Both the position numbers and the translations under genes were made by a program. Shown here piece after piece: positions 1-10,161 of a stretch of DNA of 64,000 bases. Below the pieces are notes generated by a model, which was not told the DNA's origin, did not search any database, and saw only the letters and a list, made by a program, of their open reading frames with translations. The DNA is taken from assembly GCF_029867415.1 (NCBI RefSeq), contig NW_026705415.1:496001-560000 (forward strand), in the 5' to 3' direction. Within the stretch, counting starts at the first letter, position 1. The number at the start of each line of letters is the position of its first letter. Source of the stretch: Vicia villosa (lineage: Eukaryota; Streptophyta; Magnoliopsida; Fabales; Fabaceae).

Positions 1-25
1 CAAGCTTTCGTAGTTTATGAACCCC

Positions 26-740
26 ACTTACTATAGTTCTAATAAGTTTCCGTAGTTTGTGAATCCCACTTACTATAGTTCTAGTAAGTTTCCGTAATTT
101 GTGAACCCCAAAAGGATCACTTGCTGTAGTTCTAGCAAGTTCACCTGCACCAATAGGATTACTTGTCATAGCTCTGACAAGCTCACCTGCACCATTTGGA
201 ACATCTGCCCTTGTTCGGACAAATTTCACATGCACCATTTGGATCATTTTCCCTGGCTCGGACAAATTTCACCTACACAATTTGGATCATTTGCCCTGGT
301 TCGGACAAATTTCACCTGCACCATTTGGATCATTTGCCCTGGTTCGGGCAAATTTCACCTACACCATTTGGATCATTTTCCCTGGTTCGGACAAATTTCA
401 CCTACACCATTTGGATCATTTGCCCTGGTTCGGACAAATTTCACCTACACCATTTGGATCATTTGCCCTGGTTCGGACAAATTTCACCTGCACCATTCGG
501 ATCATTTGCCCTGGTTCGGACAAATTTCACCTGCACCATTCGGATAATTTGCCCTGGTTCGGACAAATTTCACCTACACCATTTGGATCATTTGCCCTGG
601 TTCGGACAAATTTCACCTACATCATTAGGAGTCACTTGCCCTTGTTTGGACAAGTTTACCTGCACCATAGGAATTACTTGGCATGGTTCTGACAAGCGTA
701 CCTGCATAAGAAGAGATCATTTGCTATAGTTCTAGCAAAC
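26..740. repeat. 43-bp minisatellite of covarying hairpins
   Basis: Between about 200 and 640 a 43-bp unit recurs (GGATCAT starts at 241, 284, 327, 370 and so on). More diverged units flank it on both sides. Each unit holds an inverted repeat around a 6-base loop close to TRGTTC. The arms differ between units but remain largely complementary: ACTTACTA/TAGTAAGT at 68-89, ACTTGCT/AGCAAGT at 119-140, CTTGTCA/TGACAAG at 162-181, ATTTGCCC/GGGCAAAT at 332-353, TTTGCTA/TAGCAAA at 720-739. The commonest unit has one mismatch (TTTGCCC against GGACAAA). Because 43 is not a multiple of three and the unit lacks stops, several plus-strand frames stay open; the resulting 136-177 codon ORFs are by-products. 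Confidence 0.9.
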
Positions 741-814
741 TTACCTGTATCAAAGGAATTGCCTGCCATGGTTCTGACAAGCGTACCTGCATGAAAGAGA
801 TTCACCTGTTTGGA

Positions 815-1085
815 GACTCATGACTCGAGGGTCGGAGAAAATAACATGTCAAATATTCACGACTCGAGGGTCGGAAAGGAAACGATATGTTTAGAAACTC
901 ATGACTCGAGGGTCGGACCTTCACGACTCAAGGGTCGGAAAACACCTCAATCACAAAACGAGGGTTGGAAACTCACAACTCGAGGGTCGGAAAACACACC
1001 TATCGCAACACGAGGGTTGGAAACTCACGACTCGAGGGTCGAAAAACACACCTATCACAACACGAGGGTTGGAAACTGGGCTTTT
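815..1085. repeat. Interspersed short repeat array with two hairpin types
   Basis: About nine copies of a GACTCGAGGGTCGG-like core are interspersed with an ACACGAGGGTTGG-like core. The first forms arms CGAC/GTCG (for example 860-873), the second CAAC/GTTG (for example 1006-1019). The two differ by a paired G-C to A-T exchange in both arms. ORFs here come from the repeats and resemble no protein family I know. Confidence 0.75.
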
Positions 1086-1274
1086 GTAATATGTGAATGC
1101 ACTAGATGATATGCATATGCTAATGCGTATGTATGCTGATGCTGGTATCAATCCTAAGGTTTTATCTCCGTATTGAACCTGTTTAAACCATATTTGCACC
1201 TACACCACGGCTATGCTTATGCCGGCTTGGTAATGTTTATGCTTATGTATATGTTGATGGATGTAGCGAGTGGA

Positions 1275-1670
1275 ACGAAGTAATGTCTTCTATAAGACTA
1301 CCTAAAAGGTTTCTGGAATGGATATGAAAATTTGTCTTAAAGAAGACTACCCGAAAAGGTTTCTTAGAAAGGATAGAAACTTGTCTTAAAGAAGACCACC
1401 TGGAAAGGCTGAAATATGTCTTAAAAAAGACTACCAAAATGGGTTCCTATAAAGGATAGGACTTTGTCTTAAAGAAGACCACCTAGAAAGGCTGAAAGAT
1501 GTCTTAGAAAAAGACTACCTAAGAAAGGTTCTTGGAAAGGACGGTGAATGTCTTAGAAAGGACCACCTAGAAATGTTCTTTAGAAAAATAATGTCTTAAA
1601 AAGACTACCTAAAAAGGTTCCTAGAAAGGATCATAAGATTTGTCTTAAAGAAGACTACCTGAAAAGGTAT
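1275..1670. repeat. Mini-hairpin array, units of about 50 and 35 bp
   Basis: Nine units each begin with GTCTT, 3-5 A-rich bases, then AAGAC (for example 1285-1298, 1334-1347, 1642-1655). Most go on to a second small inverted repeat, ACCT-GAAA-AGGT (1657-1668) or TCCT-AGAA-AGGA. Spacer lengths and sequences vary while the arms stay complementary; one unit has AGGAC, giving a G-T wobble. Confidence 0.8.
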
Positions 1671-1939
1671 GGTGTAATGTATCAACCAATGTATGTAATG
1701 AATGGTTTACATGTAATTGCATGATGCTGTAATGCTAGGTTGTTGATAACCAAAAGTGTATACGGCTCGCTGGAGTTGTAGGTTTGCTGGATGAGGTGGG
1801 ATGTGATGCTAGTGCGACTTCCCAATTCTTGTTTTTTTTGAATTTTGAAGATCGTAGTTAGGAGAAAAGATTGGTTCGAGGTTGTAAAGTATGAAGATGT
1901 CTTTTCCTTTTGTTATGCGCCTTGCCTCAGTTTGGGCTT

Positions 1940-2090
1940 TTGAATTAATCCACGCCTTTAACCTTTTGAGGTTCTCCACGCCTTTAACCTTTCGAGGTTC
2001 TCCATACCTTTAACATTTCGAGGTTCTCCACGTTTTTAACCTTTGTATATTCTCCACACCTTTAACCTTTTGGGTTGTTTACCTTATGGA
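1940..2090. repeat. 26-bp repeat with AACCT/AGGTT hairpins
   Basis: Five to six copies of a unit near CCACGCCTTTAACCTTTCGA followed by GGTTCT. Arms AACCT and AGGTT flank TTTG at 1960-1973 and TTCG at 1986-1999. Later copies are degenerate, and one has lost its 3' arm. Confidence 0.7.
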
Positions 2091-4719
2091 TTTGATATCC
2101 AATTCCCCAATGTTTAGTAGAAATAGGTGTCTAAAATCTCCAAGCCATGAAGGAGGTGCCCCGAGAAACAACCTTGTTATATGCTTCGACGTTCAGATTG
2201 AAGGGTATGCCCTTGATCTCCAGGATATGAAGGGCTATCCATAGTGTTCTATCCTCTTGAATTTGAATTCTTCCCATGTTTGACATGCCCCTGATTGAGA
2301 TTGCTTCGAGGTGTGCCCCAAGTCGATTGAACCTTAAGATGAATGCCCCTAGTTAATAGGATGTTTGATTGCATGCCCCTGTGATCCTTGAAATTTTGCC
2401 CCTGTTTAGGAGAACCCCCTAGATGTGGTTCCCCCATTCCAGAGTCTTTATTGGAGATAATCGCCTTTGATTAACCAATTTCGAGATCTTCTTGATGCTA
2501 AGTGTATATTCGTAGATGACGTTGTACCCTTTGAGGAATAACTCCAATGCGATGCGTATGCAAGTTTTGAAGTCGAAGTCCGTTATGAATTAGGACTGGA
2601 TGATTAGAAATGAATGCTTGAAAAAGCGTAGTGATTATAAATAGTTTTAACAAACCTAGGAGCCATTATAACAAAATACTGCTTAGTATGCTTTCGTGGT
2701 TAACCTTGCCTCAATTAGGACTTTTGAATGTTGTATCTTGGCTTGGTTCACGGTTTTAAGAAACAATGGATATAAGGCTCAAAAATTTATTTAACCCACC
2801 CCTTTCTCCTTAATGTTCTCCAGATCCTAAAGTTCGCCTAATTCAATGAATGTGCTTTATATGTAAGAGAATCGTTTCAGTCTTGACGTTGAGCAGAAAC
2901 CTTAGTAGAGATCCACGCACTGATGAAAAGTGTAGAGATTCAAGCATTGACGGGAATCTTTGATGATTTAGCAGTCACAAGATTATCCTCTGTATTTCGC
3001 CTTTGTTTTTTTCTATCCCTTATTTTTGCATGAACCAATTCCTTTGAATTTGATCCATCGGGATGCCCCTATTTTTTTTTGCTTAAGTCATTTTGCTTTT
3101 TTTCACGGAATTTTCCATTTTGACTTAGCGGGCGTTGTTTTTTTTTTGAAAGCTCCTTTTGAAATATTGATCCTTGAATGTTGTGACTGCCATGTTGACT
3201 TTGATTTGTAAGCTTCGACTTTGATACTTCCTCGATCTTGAATGACGTAATGAGGAAGAAGATTGTTGTGAATGTTATCTCCATTGCTCCCTCAACCTTG
3301 GATGAACGCGAGGAAGAAGATATGCTTGAACCTTTGCTTGGATTGACTGATTCTCTTGACAACCAAAATACACCATTGAATTAATCGAAATCTACCCTGC
3401 CCCTGGTTAAAATCAAGGTTTATTTGAAAACTAGAAACAAACTCCAACTCCTGGCTCGAGGGGGTGACGAGGGATTAACATCCTTATATCTCCACTGTTT
3501 GGGAATTAAAACAATGCCTGTATATCCTCGGCTCAGTCTTACCTTGAAAGCATACGTTTAGCGAGACTTAGTTATTTGCATTCATCATTCTCCCTTAAGT
3601 TTGTTAATAATCCTAACTCTGAAATTTAAAATAGCATAGAAGGGTGCGAGTGGAAAGTCGTAGAAGTGAGCAAATGAAGCGAATGAATTGATTCCAAAGC
3701 CTACATGGTCATCCCATTAGAATTGCTAATCCGAAGGTACAACTTTTATCTTGAGTAACACTTAGAGATCGTAAGGGTTGAAATTCTGACATGATAAACA
3801 CCTATTGATCCTAGGGACAACCTCCTCTGTAGATCCATTGACCTTGTTTTACTCCCTAGTTCATGGACTTGTAGAAGTGGGGGCAACCTCGAATTTTCCT
3901 TGGGCACGTCAAACCTGTCGAGAATAGATTGTTAGCGGTGGGTTTTCGTCGTATCGGAACTTCATGAGTTTCCTTTGACTGAACCTCTTTTGCTTTTTTC
4001 TACGGATAGTATCACACCATTCGCAACCTTCAAAATTTGTAAATTGATGAAGAAAACCTATGATCCTTTTTCCCCTTGGTGTGGGGTTAACCTATGTCGC
4101 CTTCCCTCCATTGCAAATAGGCATCTTTGTTCAGGGTATTGCCCCAGTTGGACTGACCCTTGCCCCCAAGTTATCATAGAGCGTCCACGTAAGTTTTGCT
4201 ATGTTCATAGATGAACCCCTTTATGACTAGATACCCCTTGTGTGTATCTATGAGGGAACTTCTTTGTTGAACTAATCCTTGCCCGACGGTAAATTTGGTT
4301 GTATTTACGATCCTGTTATGACAAGGCATGGACATGCGGCTGGCGTGGTGAAAGGCATTCCTTTTTCTCCTTGTGAGACAAAGTTTGTTCTCGATAATTT
4401 ATCCTCCTTTCTCCATAGTCTACGATCCTTTGGATTTTTCTTTGCGAGTCTCGGGAAATCGACTAGCACGGAAATCGTGGACGCGGGCGAAGATGGATAT
4501 GCAAATGTAAATGTATGAATGCATGAAAATGCAAATGCATGGGTATGCGAGAGACTCCTTCTATTGTAACTCCTTGTATGCAATGCAATGTGGACGTGCG
4601 ACGTATATAATCCTAAGGATAGCCTATGCGGATTCTGAGGTGACATTTGACCCTAGCGAAATTCTTGCAAGCTAGACGCCAATGGAAATCCATTAGATTA
4701 GGGAGTATGTACAAGGTAG
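2091..4719. other. Non-coding internal region of element A
   Basis: No gene is supported here. The longest ORFs are 60-113 codons, low-complexity, and match no family I recognise. Runs of ATGCCCCT and TTGCCCCT recur on the plus strand, like those in the 3' untranslated region of Ogre-type elements. The stretch 4500-4600 is rich in ATGCAAATG-type words. Confidence 0.6.
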
Positions 4720-5850
4720 TGGCTGGTAACCGTTCAAGACAGTCACCAAATCTCATGGCCATCGAGAGGCCGTTCGACGTGTACCGATGAAGTTGTCCCT
4801 CGTGGGAAGGTTTTCTATGCGGAACACAACCTATCTAAGGACGATATCGAATGAAGTGAAATCCCTATAGGCTAGGGATTGAAGATGCATAAATGGAAAT
4901 CCAAACCCTACAAGTTAGAGGGTGTGCGGGAATAAGCATGAGATGACCGTTCAAGACAGTCACCAGATCTCATGGCCATCGAGAGGCCAATCGACGTGCA
5001 TTAATGAGGGTGTCCTTCAGGGGAAGGACGCGTCGTTGTAAAAACACATGGACGTAAAAGAAAATCCCTACAGGCTAGGGAGTTCGTAGGAGCAAGCACG
5101 GGGTGACCGTTCAAGACAGTCACTGGATCTCATGGCCATCGAGAGGCCAATCGACGTATGCTAACGAAGATGTCCTTCGTACGAAGGATGCGATTTTGGA
5201 ATTAGAATCCCTATAGGCTAAGGAATGTGTAGATGCAGGCACGAGGTGACCGTTCAAGACAGTCACTAGATCTCATGGCCATCGAGAGGCCAATCGACGT
5301 GCATTAATGAGGGTGTCCTTCAGGGGAAGGACGCGTCGTTGTAAAAACACATGGACGTAAAAGAAAATCCCTACAGGCTAGGGAGTTCGTAGGAGCAAGC
5401 ACGGGGTGACCGTTCAAGACAGTCACTGGATCTCATGGCCATCGAGAGGCCAATCGACGTATGCTAACGAAGATGTCCTTCGTACGAAGGATGCGATTTT
5501 GGAATTAGAATCCCTATAGGCTAAGGAATGTGTAGATGCAGGCACGAGGTGACCGTTCAAGACAGTCACTAGATCGCATGGCCATCGAGAGGCCAATTGA
5601 CGTGCGTAAACGAAGATGTCCTTCATGGGAAGGACACATAGTTGTAAGAGTACAAAGATATAAAAGGAAACTCCCTACAGGTTAGGGAGTGCGTAGATGC
5701 AGGCGCGGGGTGACTGTTCAAGACAGTCACTAAGTCTCATGGCCATCGAGAGGCCAATCGACGTGCATAAAATGGAGATGTCCTTCGTGGGCAGGACATG
5801 GTCTTGGAAATAGAGTCCCTGCAGGCCAGGGAACACGTAGGAATACCTGC
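4720..5850. repeat. Higher-order tandem array of multi-hairpin units
   Basis: The anchor CGTTCAAGACAGTCAC starts at 4731, 4948, 5108, 5251, 5411, 5554 and 5715 (TGTT in the last). Spacings of 217, 160, 143, 160, 143 and 161 show a 303-bp dimer, copied nearly without change at 4948-5250 and 5251-5553. Each monomer carries four successive inverted repeats: GTGAC/GTCAC (GTGACTGT/ACAGTCAC at 5710-5730), TGGCC/GGCCA, GTCCTTC/GAAGGAC (5012-5029; a 16-bp perfect palindrome at 5173-5188), and AATCCCT/AGGGATT (4860-4880) or ACTCCCT/AGGGAGT (5670-5690). The minus-strand ORFs of 63-72 codons are repeat by-products. Confidence 0.85.
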
Positions 5851-6649
5851 AAAAATTAAAACACAAGACATTCGCAGTATATAAATTTCACATAAGCACA
5901 TAAGCCCTAGGTTCATAGGTCCGATGTAACGGCTTAGGGTGCCTACCCTTCCCATTGGTATGTTCTAGAAGGTCTCATGGGGTCGTTCGTAGCTGCCGAG
6001 ACTTTTTGTCTCTTTGGATTTTAGAACAACTCATTTATCCATGAGGTTCGAATTTTTGGGGTAGGTTCCCAGAGAGATCAGCTAAATACCAAGTCCAGCG
6101 CTCAACAAGGTCAAGCCTCGTATCAGACCTTTCCGGATATTTAACCCACTCTGAGTGGAATTATAATAAGACTCGTAGGCGATGTAATTCCCCTCTGGTC
6201 TTAAATATCAATCCACTCTGAGTGGAATTATAATAAGACTCGTAGGCGATGTAATTCCCCTCTGGTCTTAAATATAATTCTCACGCTTAGGTTTTAACGC
6301 AATTTATAATCCCAACAGAATATGATAAAACACAAATATTCAATTAATAGAAATATTTAATTAAATTAATATAAATGAATGAGATTGCAAATGAATAAAT
6401 AAATAAATGAAAATTTAAACATTTAAACATAAAACCCTAAATCCTAGAAATTGTAAATAAATATATAAATAAAAATTTAAATATTTAAATATAAAAAGAA
6501 AAGAAATAAAACCTAAATCCTAATCCAAAACCCTAATTTTGGCAAATTAGCTAAACCCTAAAAATTTCGCCAAAAACCTAAATAATTCGCCAAAAAACCT
6601 AAACCCTGTCAAAACCTATAGGAGCATAATAATTAACCAAAAGTGTATT
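5851..6649. other. AT-rich region next to PBS, with a 67-bp direct repeat
   Basis: A 67-bp unit starting at the hairpin CCACTCTGAGTGG occurs at 6146 and again at 6213, nearly identical. The stretch 6290-6640 is AT-rich with repeated AAACCCTAAA-like words and no ORF. On the minus strand this is the leader directly after the PBS of element A; no ORF1 is present. Confidence 0.65.
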
Positions 6650-6667
6650 TCCCCAGCAGATTCGCCA
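6650..6667 (-). other. Primer-binding site of element A
   Basis: The minus strand reads TGGCGAATCTGCTGGGGA two bases inside the LTR. It differs from the PBS of Ogre D (51459-51476) at two positions. Ogre elements are described as priming from tRNA-Arg; the primer here is inferred from that similarity. Confidence 0.7.
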
Positions 6668-6669
6668 GC

Positions 6670-9437
6670 TGTAGCAACCTGCCCTAAATATTAAGCTTTT
6701 AGAGTCGCCACCTATTCTACCAAGGCGAATAGGAACCTTACGCAGTTAAGAGATTCGGAAAAAGTTATTATAATCAGGTCGAGGGAAGGTGTTAGGCACC
6801 CTCAACCCTTTCCTATGGCTTTGAATCTAAGGTAACAGTTTAATGGCTAAAATTATTAAGGTAAATAGCTAAGTAATTGAATAGGGGAAAAAGTGAGATT
6901 TTGGGGAAGGGGACTCGCCTTGTTGCCAAGTGCCTACGTATCTCCTTATGGAGAATCAGAGTCAACGTAGTTCGGGCACAGGGTTGTACGCCTTAGAATT
7001 TGAGATGAAGTGGTTTGAAGGCTTTTTGAATGGCCTATCGTAGTTTTTGAAATGCGAAGTTCAAAGGTATTTTGAATTACCTTATCGTAGATTTGAAAAT
7101 CGCAGAGATGGAAATCTGTAGTTACGTGGTTTAGTGTGTTTTAAAATTTTTGGGCGTACAATCCTGATTTAATATGTCACCGTTAGTTGCGATGGTTAAT
7201 AGATTTGACCCTTATAGTTAACGGATTATATGGGGTATTGCTGGTTACTCTGACCGATAGGTTCGATCGTCGCGGGCAGCAAATAAAATGTATTTTTTGT
7301 AATTTTAAACTATTTATCGTTTTATTATTTTATCTCTCGTCATTACGACTAATAGATTTAGTCGGGTCGAGGAGAGAATTAAACCATAATTACTTAAATT
7401 AACATTAATTCGATTAAATTTATTTCTCGTCAATGCGACTAATAGGTATAGTCGGATCAAGGAGAAAATTATATTAATCTTGAATCAATTGAATAAGAAT
7501 TAAGGTTTTCGCCCAATGACAGTGGGATTGGACAAACCCTAATATTTATAACCTTTATAGGTTTTTTGTGATTTTATAATAAAAATTAGAATACATTAAA
7601 TCGAATAATCGAAATAATCGGGAAAAATCCTAACAAAATCCTAATTTGATTCTTCTAATCCTAATTTAAAAATTAAATTATATCTATATTAATATTTTCT
7701 ACAATTAAACAATCATATAAGTGATATACAAATAATATGAAGAAAATAAATAAATAGAAACCTGGACCGGATCCTGTGTGTGTGGCCTTTGAGGCTCCAT
7801 GGTAGAGGCGCATCTTAGTCCTTCAGATCCAGATTGTTGGGAATCCAAGGGTTGACATATGGGGGATCATGAAAAGGGCGTGCGTGCCTATCTATTGGAT
7901 CTGTAAGTAAGAAAAGGCAATAAAAATAATTGTGGAGGCCTGGGTTCAAACCCATGTCATTGGATTCAAAGGCAATACGCCCTTGCCATGCGCGCTGGCT
8001 GCAGCTGATGACATTAGTGCGCATTAAATTCAAAATAAGCGGAAAAACATGATGAAATTTTAAAGTGGAAACAGACCGCGCTCGTACTGTACGTTCTTCT
8101 TCTTCTTCTTCGTTTTATTCTAAAAACTCAGAACCTATGCCCACGGTTTTCACCTGCGTAGCTATAACATGGCCACCATCCAAACTGCAAATTAGTGTTA
8201 ATAAATCCACAAAAATAAACCAGATCACCTATATAAAACCTTACGAATCCGTTGGGCTTATTGATTTGGCATATAATCATCCATAGTCGAAAATCCCAAT
8301 TTCATAATATGTGAAACCTAGCCATGGTGATTCACAAAACCTGTAAGAAAGCTCAAATCAAACAGTCCATGGAGGTTTTAAACAATATTCTAAACACAAT
8401 GCTATATCCGAAATCGATTTGTGATGTATGTATGATCGAATTTGACTCAAAAATTTTGAGACAAAAACGTGAACAACAGGATCTGTTTGTGTGCGTTCAC
8501 ACTAATGGTCCTCCTCCAGTTACGTCCATAAAGCTTCCATAAGTCGATTACCACACTTGAGTCGGTCTCAAAATTCCTCTGTCCCCTCCCTTGGTTCAGG
8601 ACTGATCTTGTTCTTCCAATGAAGTTTTCGGCCTTTTCTCCTAATCTTCTCCTCCTCCCCCGCGGCTGCACATATTCCATATATATATATATGGTCGAGA
8701 ATTAGGTTTGCAACTAATTCTTGATTTAATCACATAAATGGTGATTGAGATTATATTGCCATATTTGTTTTGGATATCCTTGTTCTTGCAAATCCAATCC
8801 TTTTTTTCCATGAAACGTGAACAACTTGTTTTGGTTTTTTTTTTTATTAAAAGAATAGTAAAACTATCAATACAATAATAATAGTATGAAATAATGGAAT
8901 AGTAATGGATTCTACTTTTGAGTTTTTTTCTCTAAATTAGTAACGGCAGTAATATATCCTAACACTATAAAGAAAATAAATACAATGTCTAGAAAACAAA
9001 CTTAATATTAATAATGCTAGTAATAAACTATGATAATGACATGGTCTCCTAATAATAACGAATCGTATAATAATAGTATAATAAAATAATCCTAATAACT
9101 TAATAAAGCTAGAATTAAAATGTAAAATCTACATATAACGAATATAAAAATGTGAAAGAAACCAAAATATGGAGAAAGGGGAGGTTTGAACTCAATACTT
9201 TTTACTTGCGAGTCTTTCTCCTTATTCTAGTTATTCGAAATAAAAATACACTTGAAAGCATACGAAGGTCAAACAAATATTTGTTATTTCAAATATACAA
9301 ACAATTTAGAATAGACTATTTTATATCTTTAAGTGAGCAAAATTTAATTAATGTTAGTATAATCTAAATTTTTTATAAAGTCCAAGTTTAAAATAATTTG
9401 ACTGTTAGAAGTAGGGGGGCCAAATTTTAGGGTATGA
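6670..9437 (-). repeat. 5' LTR of element A (2768 bp)
   Basis: The boundaries are TG at 9437 and CA at 6670 on the minus strand, directly followed by the PBS. The last 200 bp hold a block typical of the downstream end of Ogre LTRs: a GTGGCGACTCT motif near 6700 and a GGTGCCTAACACCTTCCC motif near 6800. The interior is AT-rich and has no credible ORF. A CCATATATATATATATGG palindrome lies near 8678-8694. No second LTR is in the window, so divergence cannot be measured. Confidence 0.7.
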
Positions 9438-10161
9438 CAACTCTCATAAACACACGGTCTCCCTCTTGAAACTCAAGTGTTTTCCTCCTCTTGTCATGAT
9501 AACTCTTCTGACGACTCTGAGAAGCTTTCATCTTCTCTTGGATCATCTTAATCTTCTCTGTAGTCTGTTGTACAATTTCTGGCCCGATCACAACACTCTC
9601 ACCAGATTCGTACCAACACAACGGCGTCCTACATCTTTTACCATACAAAGCCTCAAATGGAGCCATATCAATAATCGAATGATAACTGTTGTTGTAGGTA
9701 AATTCAATCAAAGGTATGTAACTATCCCAAGCACCTCCTTTTTCCAACACACAAGCCCTCAACAAATCCTCTAACGACTGAATCGTCCTCTCAGTCTGTC
9801 CATCAGTCTGCGGATGATAAGCAGAACTCAATCTCAGTTTAGTACCCAAAGCCTTCTGCAAACCTTCCCAGAACTTGGATGTAAATCTCGGATCTATGTC
9901 TGACACGATACTTGAAGGAATACCATGCAGACTCACTATCTTCTCAATAAACAATTGAGCCAGCTTCTCCATCGGATAATCCATTCTTACCGGTATAAAA
10001 TGTGCAGACTTCGTCAACTTGTCTACCACGACCCAGATAGCTTCACAATTTTTGACAGTTCTCGGCAAACCCGACACAAAATCCATTGATATGCTATCCC
10101 ACTTCCACTTAGGAATAAACATCGGTTGCATAAACCCAGATGGTTTCTGATGCTCAATTTT
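9438..10161 (-). pseudogene. Integrase fragment of Tekay element B
   Basis: Core domain of a Ty3/gypsy integrase, which would insert the cDNA copy into chromatin. The DD35E triad is visible: Asp in SMDFVSGLP, Asp in IVSDIDPRF, Glu in DGQTERTIQ, with 35 residues between the last two. A TAA at 10162-10164 separates it from the RT/RNase H part, where element C reads TCG (Ser). The frame ends after FMRV, where the LTR of element A begins; only three residues and the stop come from A. The integrase C-terminus and chromodomain are therefore missing. Confidence 0.9.

Larger units (their letters stand above)
1..9437 (-). mobile_element. Element A: Ogre/Tat-like LTR retrotransposon, partial, apparently non-coding
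   Basis: Read on the minus strand, the element starts at 9437 with a TGTCATACCCTAAAATTTGG terminus, nearly the start of the Ogre LTRs elsewhere in the window. Its LTR ends at 6670 in GCTACA, followed by a PBS that matches the PBS of Ogre element D at 16 of 18 positions. The remaining 6.6 kb to the window edge holds no ORF resembling ORF1, gag or pol, only tandem arrays and AT-rich DNA. In Ogre D, ORF1 begins about 0.75 kb after the PBS, so A is probably non-autonomous (inference). It is inserted in the integrase of element B; the adjoining host pentamer is ACTCT at 9438-9442. Its 3' LTR would lie outside the window. Confidence 0.7.

Noticed and set aside
101..729. Overlapping ORFs of 136-177 codons on the plus strand
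   Set aside because: They are the 43-bp array read in different frames, with no family resemblance and no codon structure.
1..5850. CRISPR-like arrays of repeats and spacers
   Set aside because: Plant DNA, no cas genes; the spacers are diverged repeat sequence and the units are minisatellites within a retroelement.
5423..5955. Minus-strand ORFs of 63-72 codons
   Set aside because: They repeat with the 143/160-bp array and carry no recognisable domain.
9152..9367. 71-codon ORF beside element B
   Set aside because: It lies within the LTR of element A, is AT-rich and resembles no known protein.
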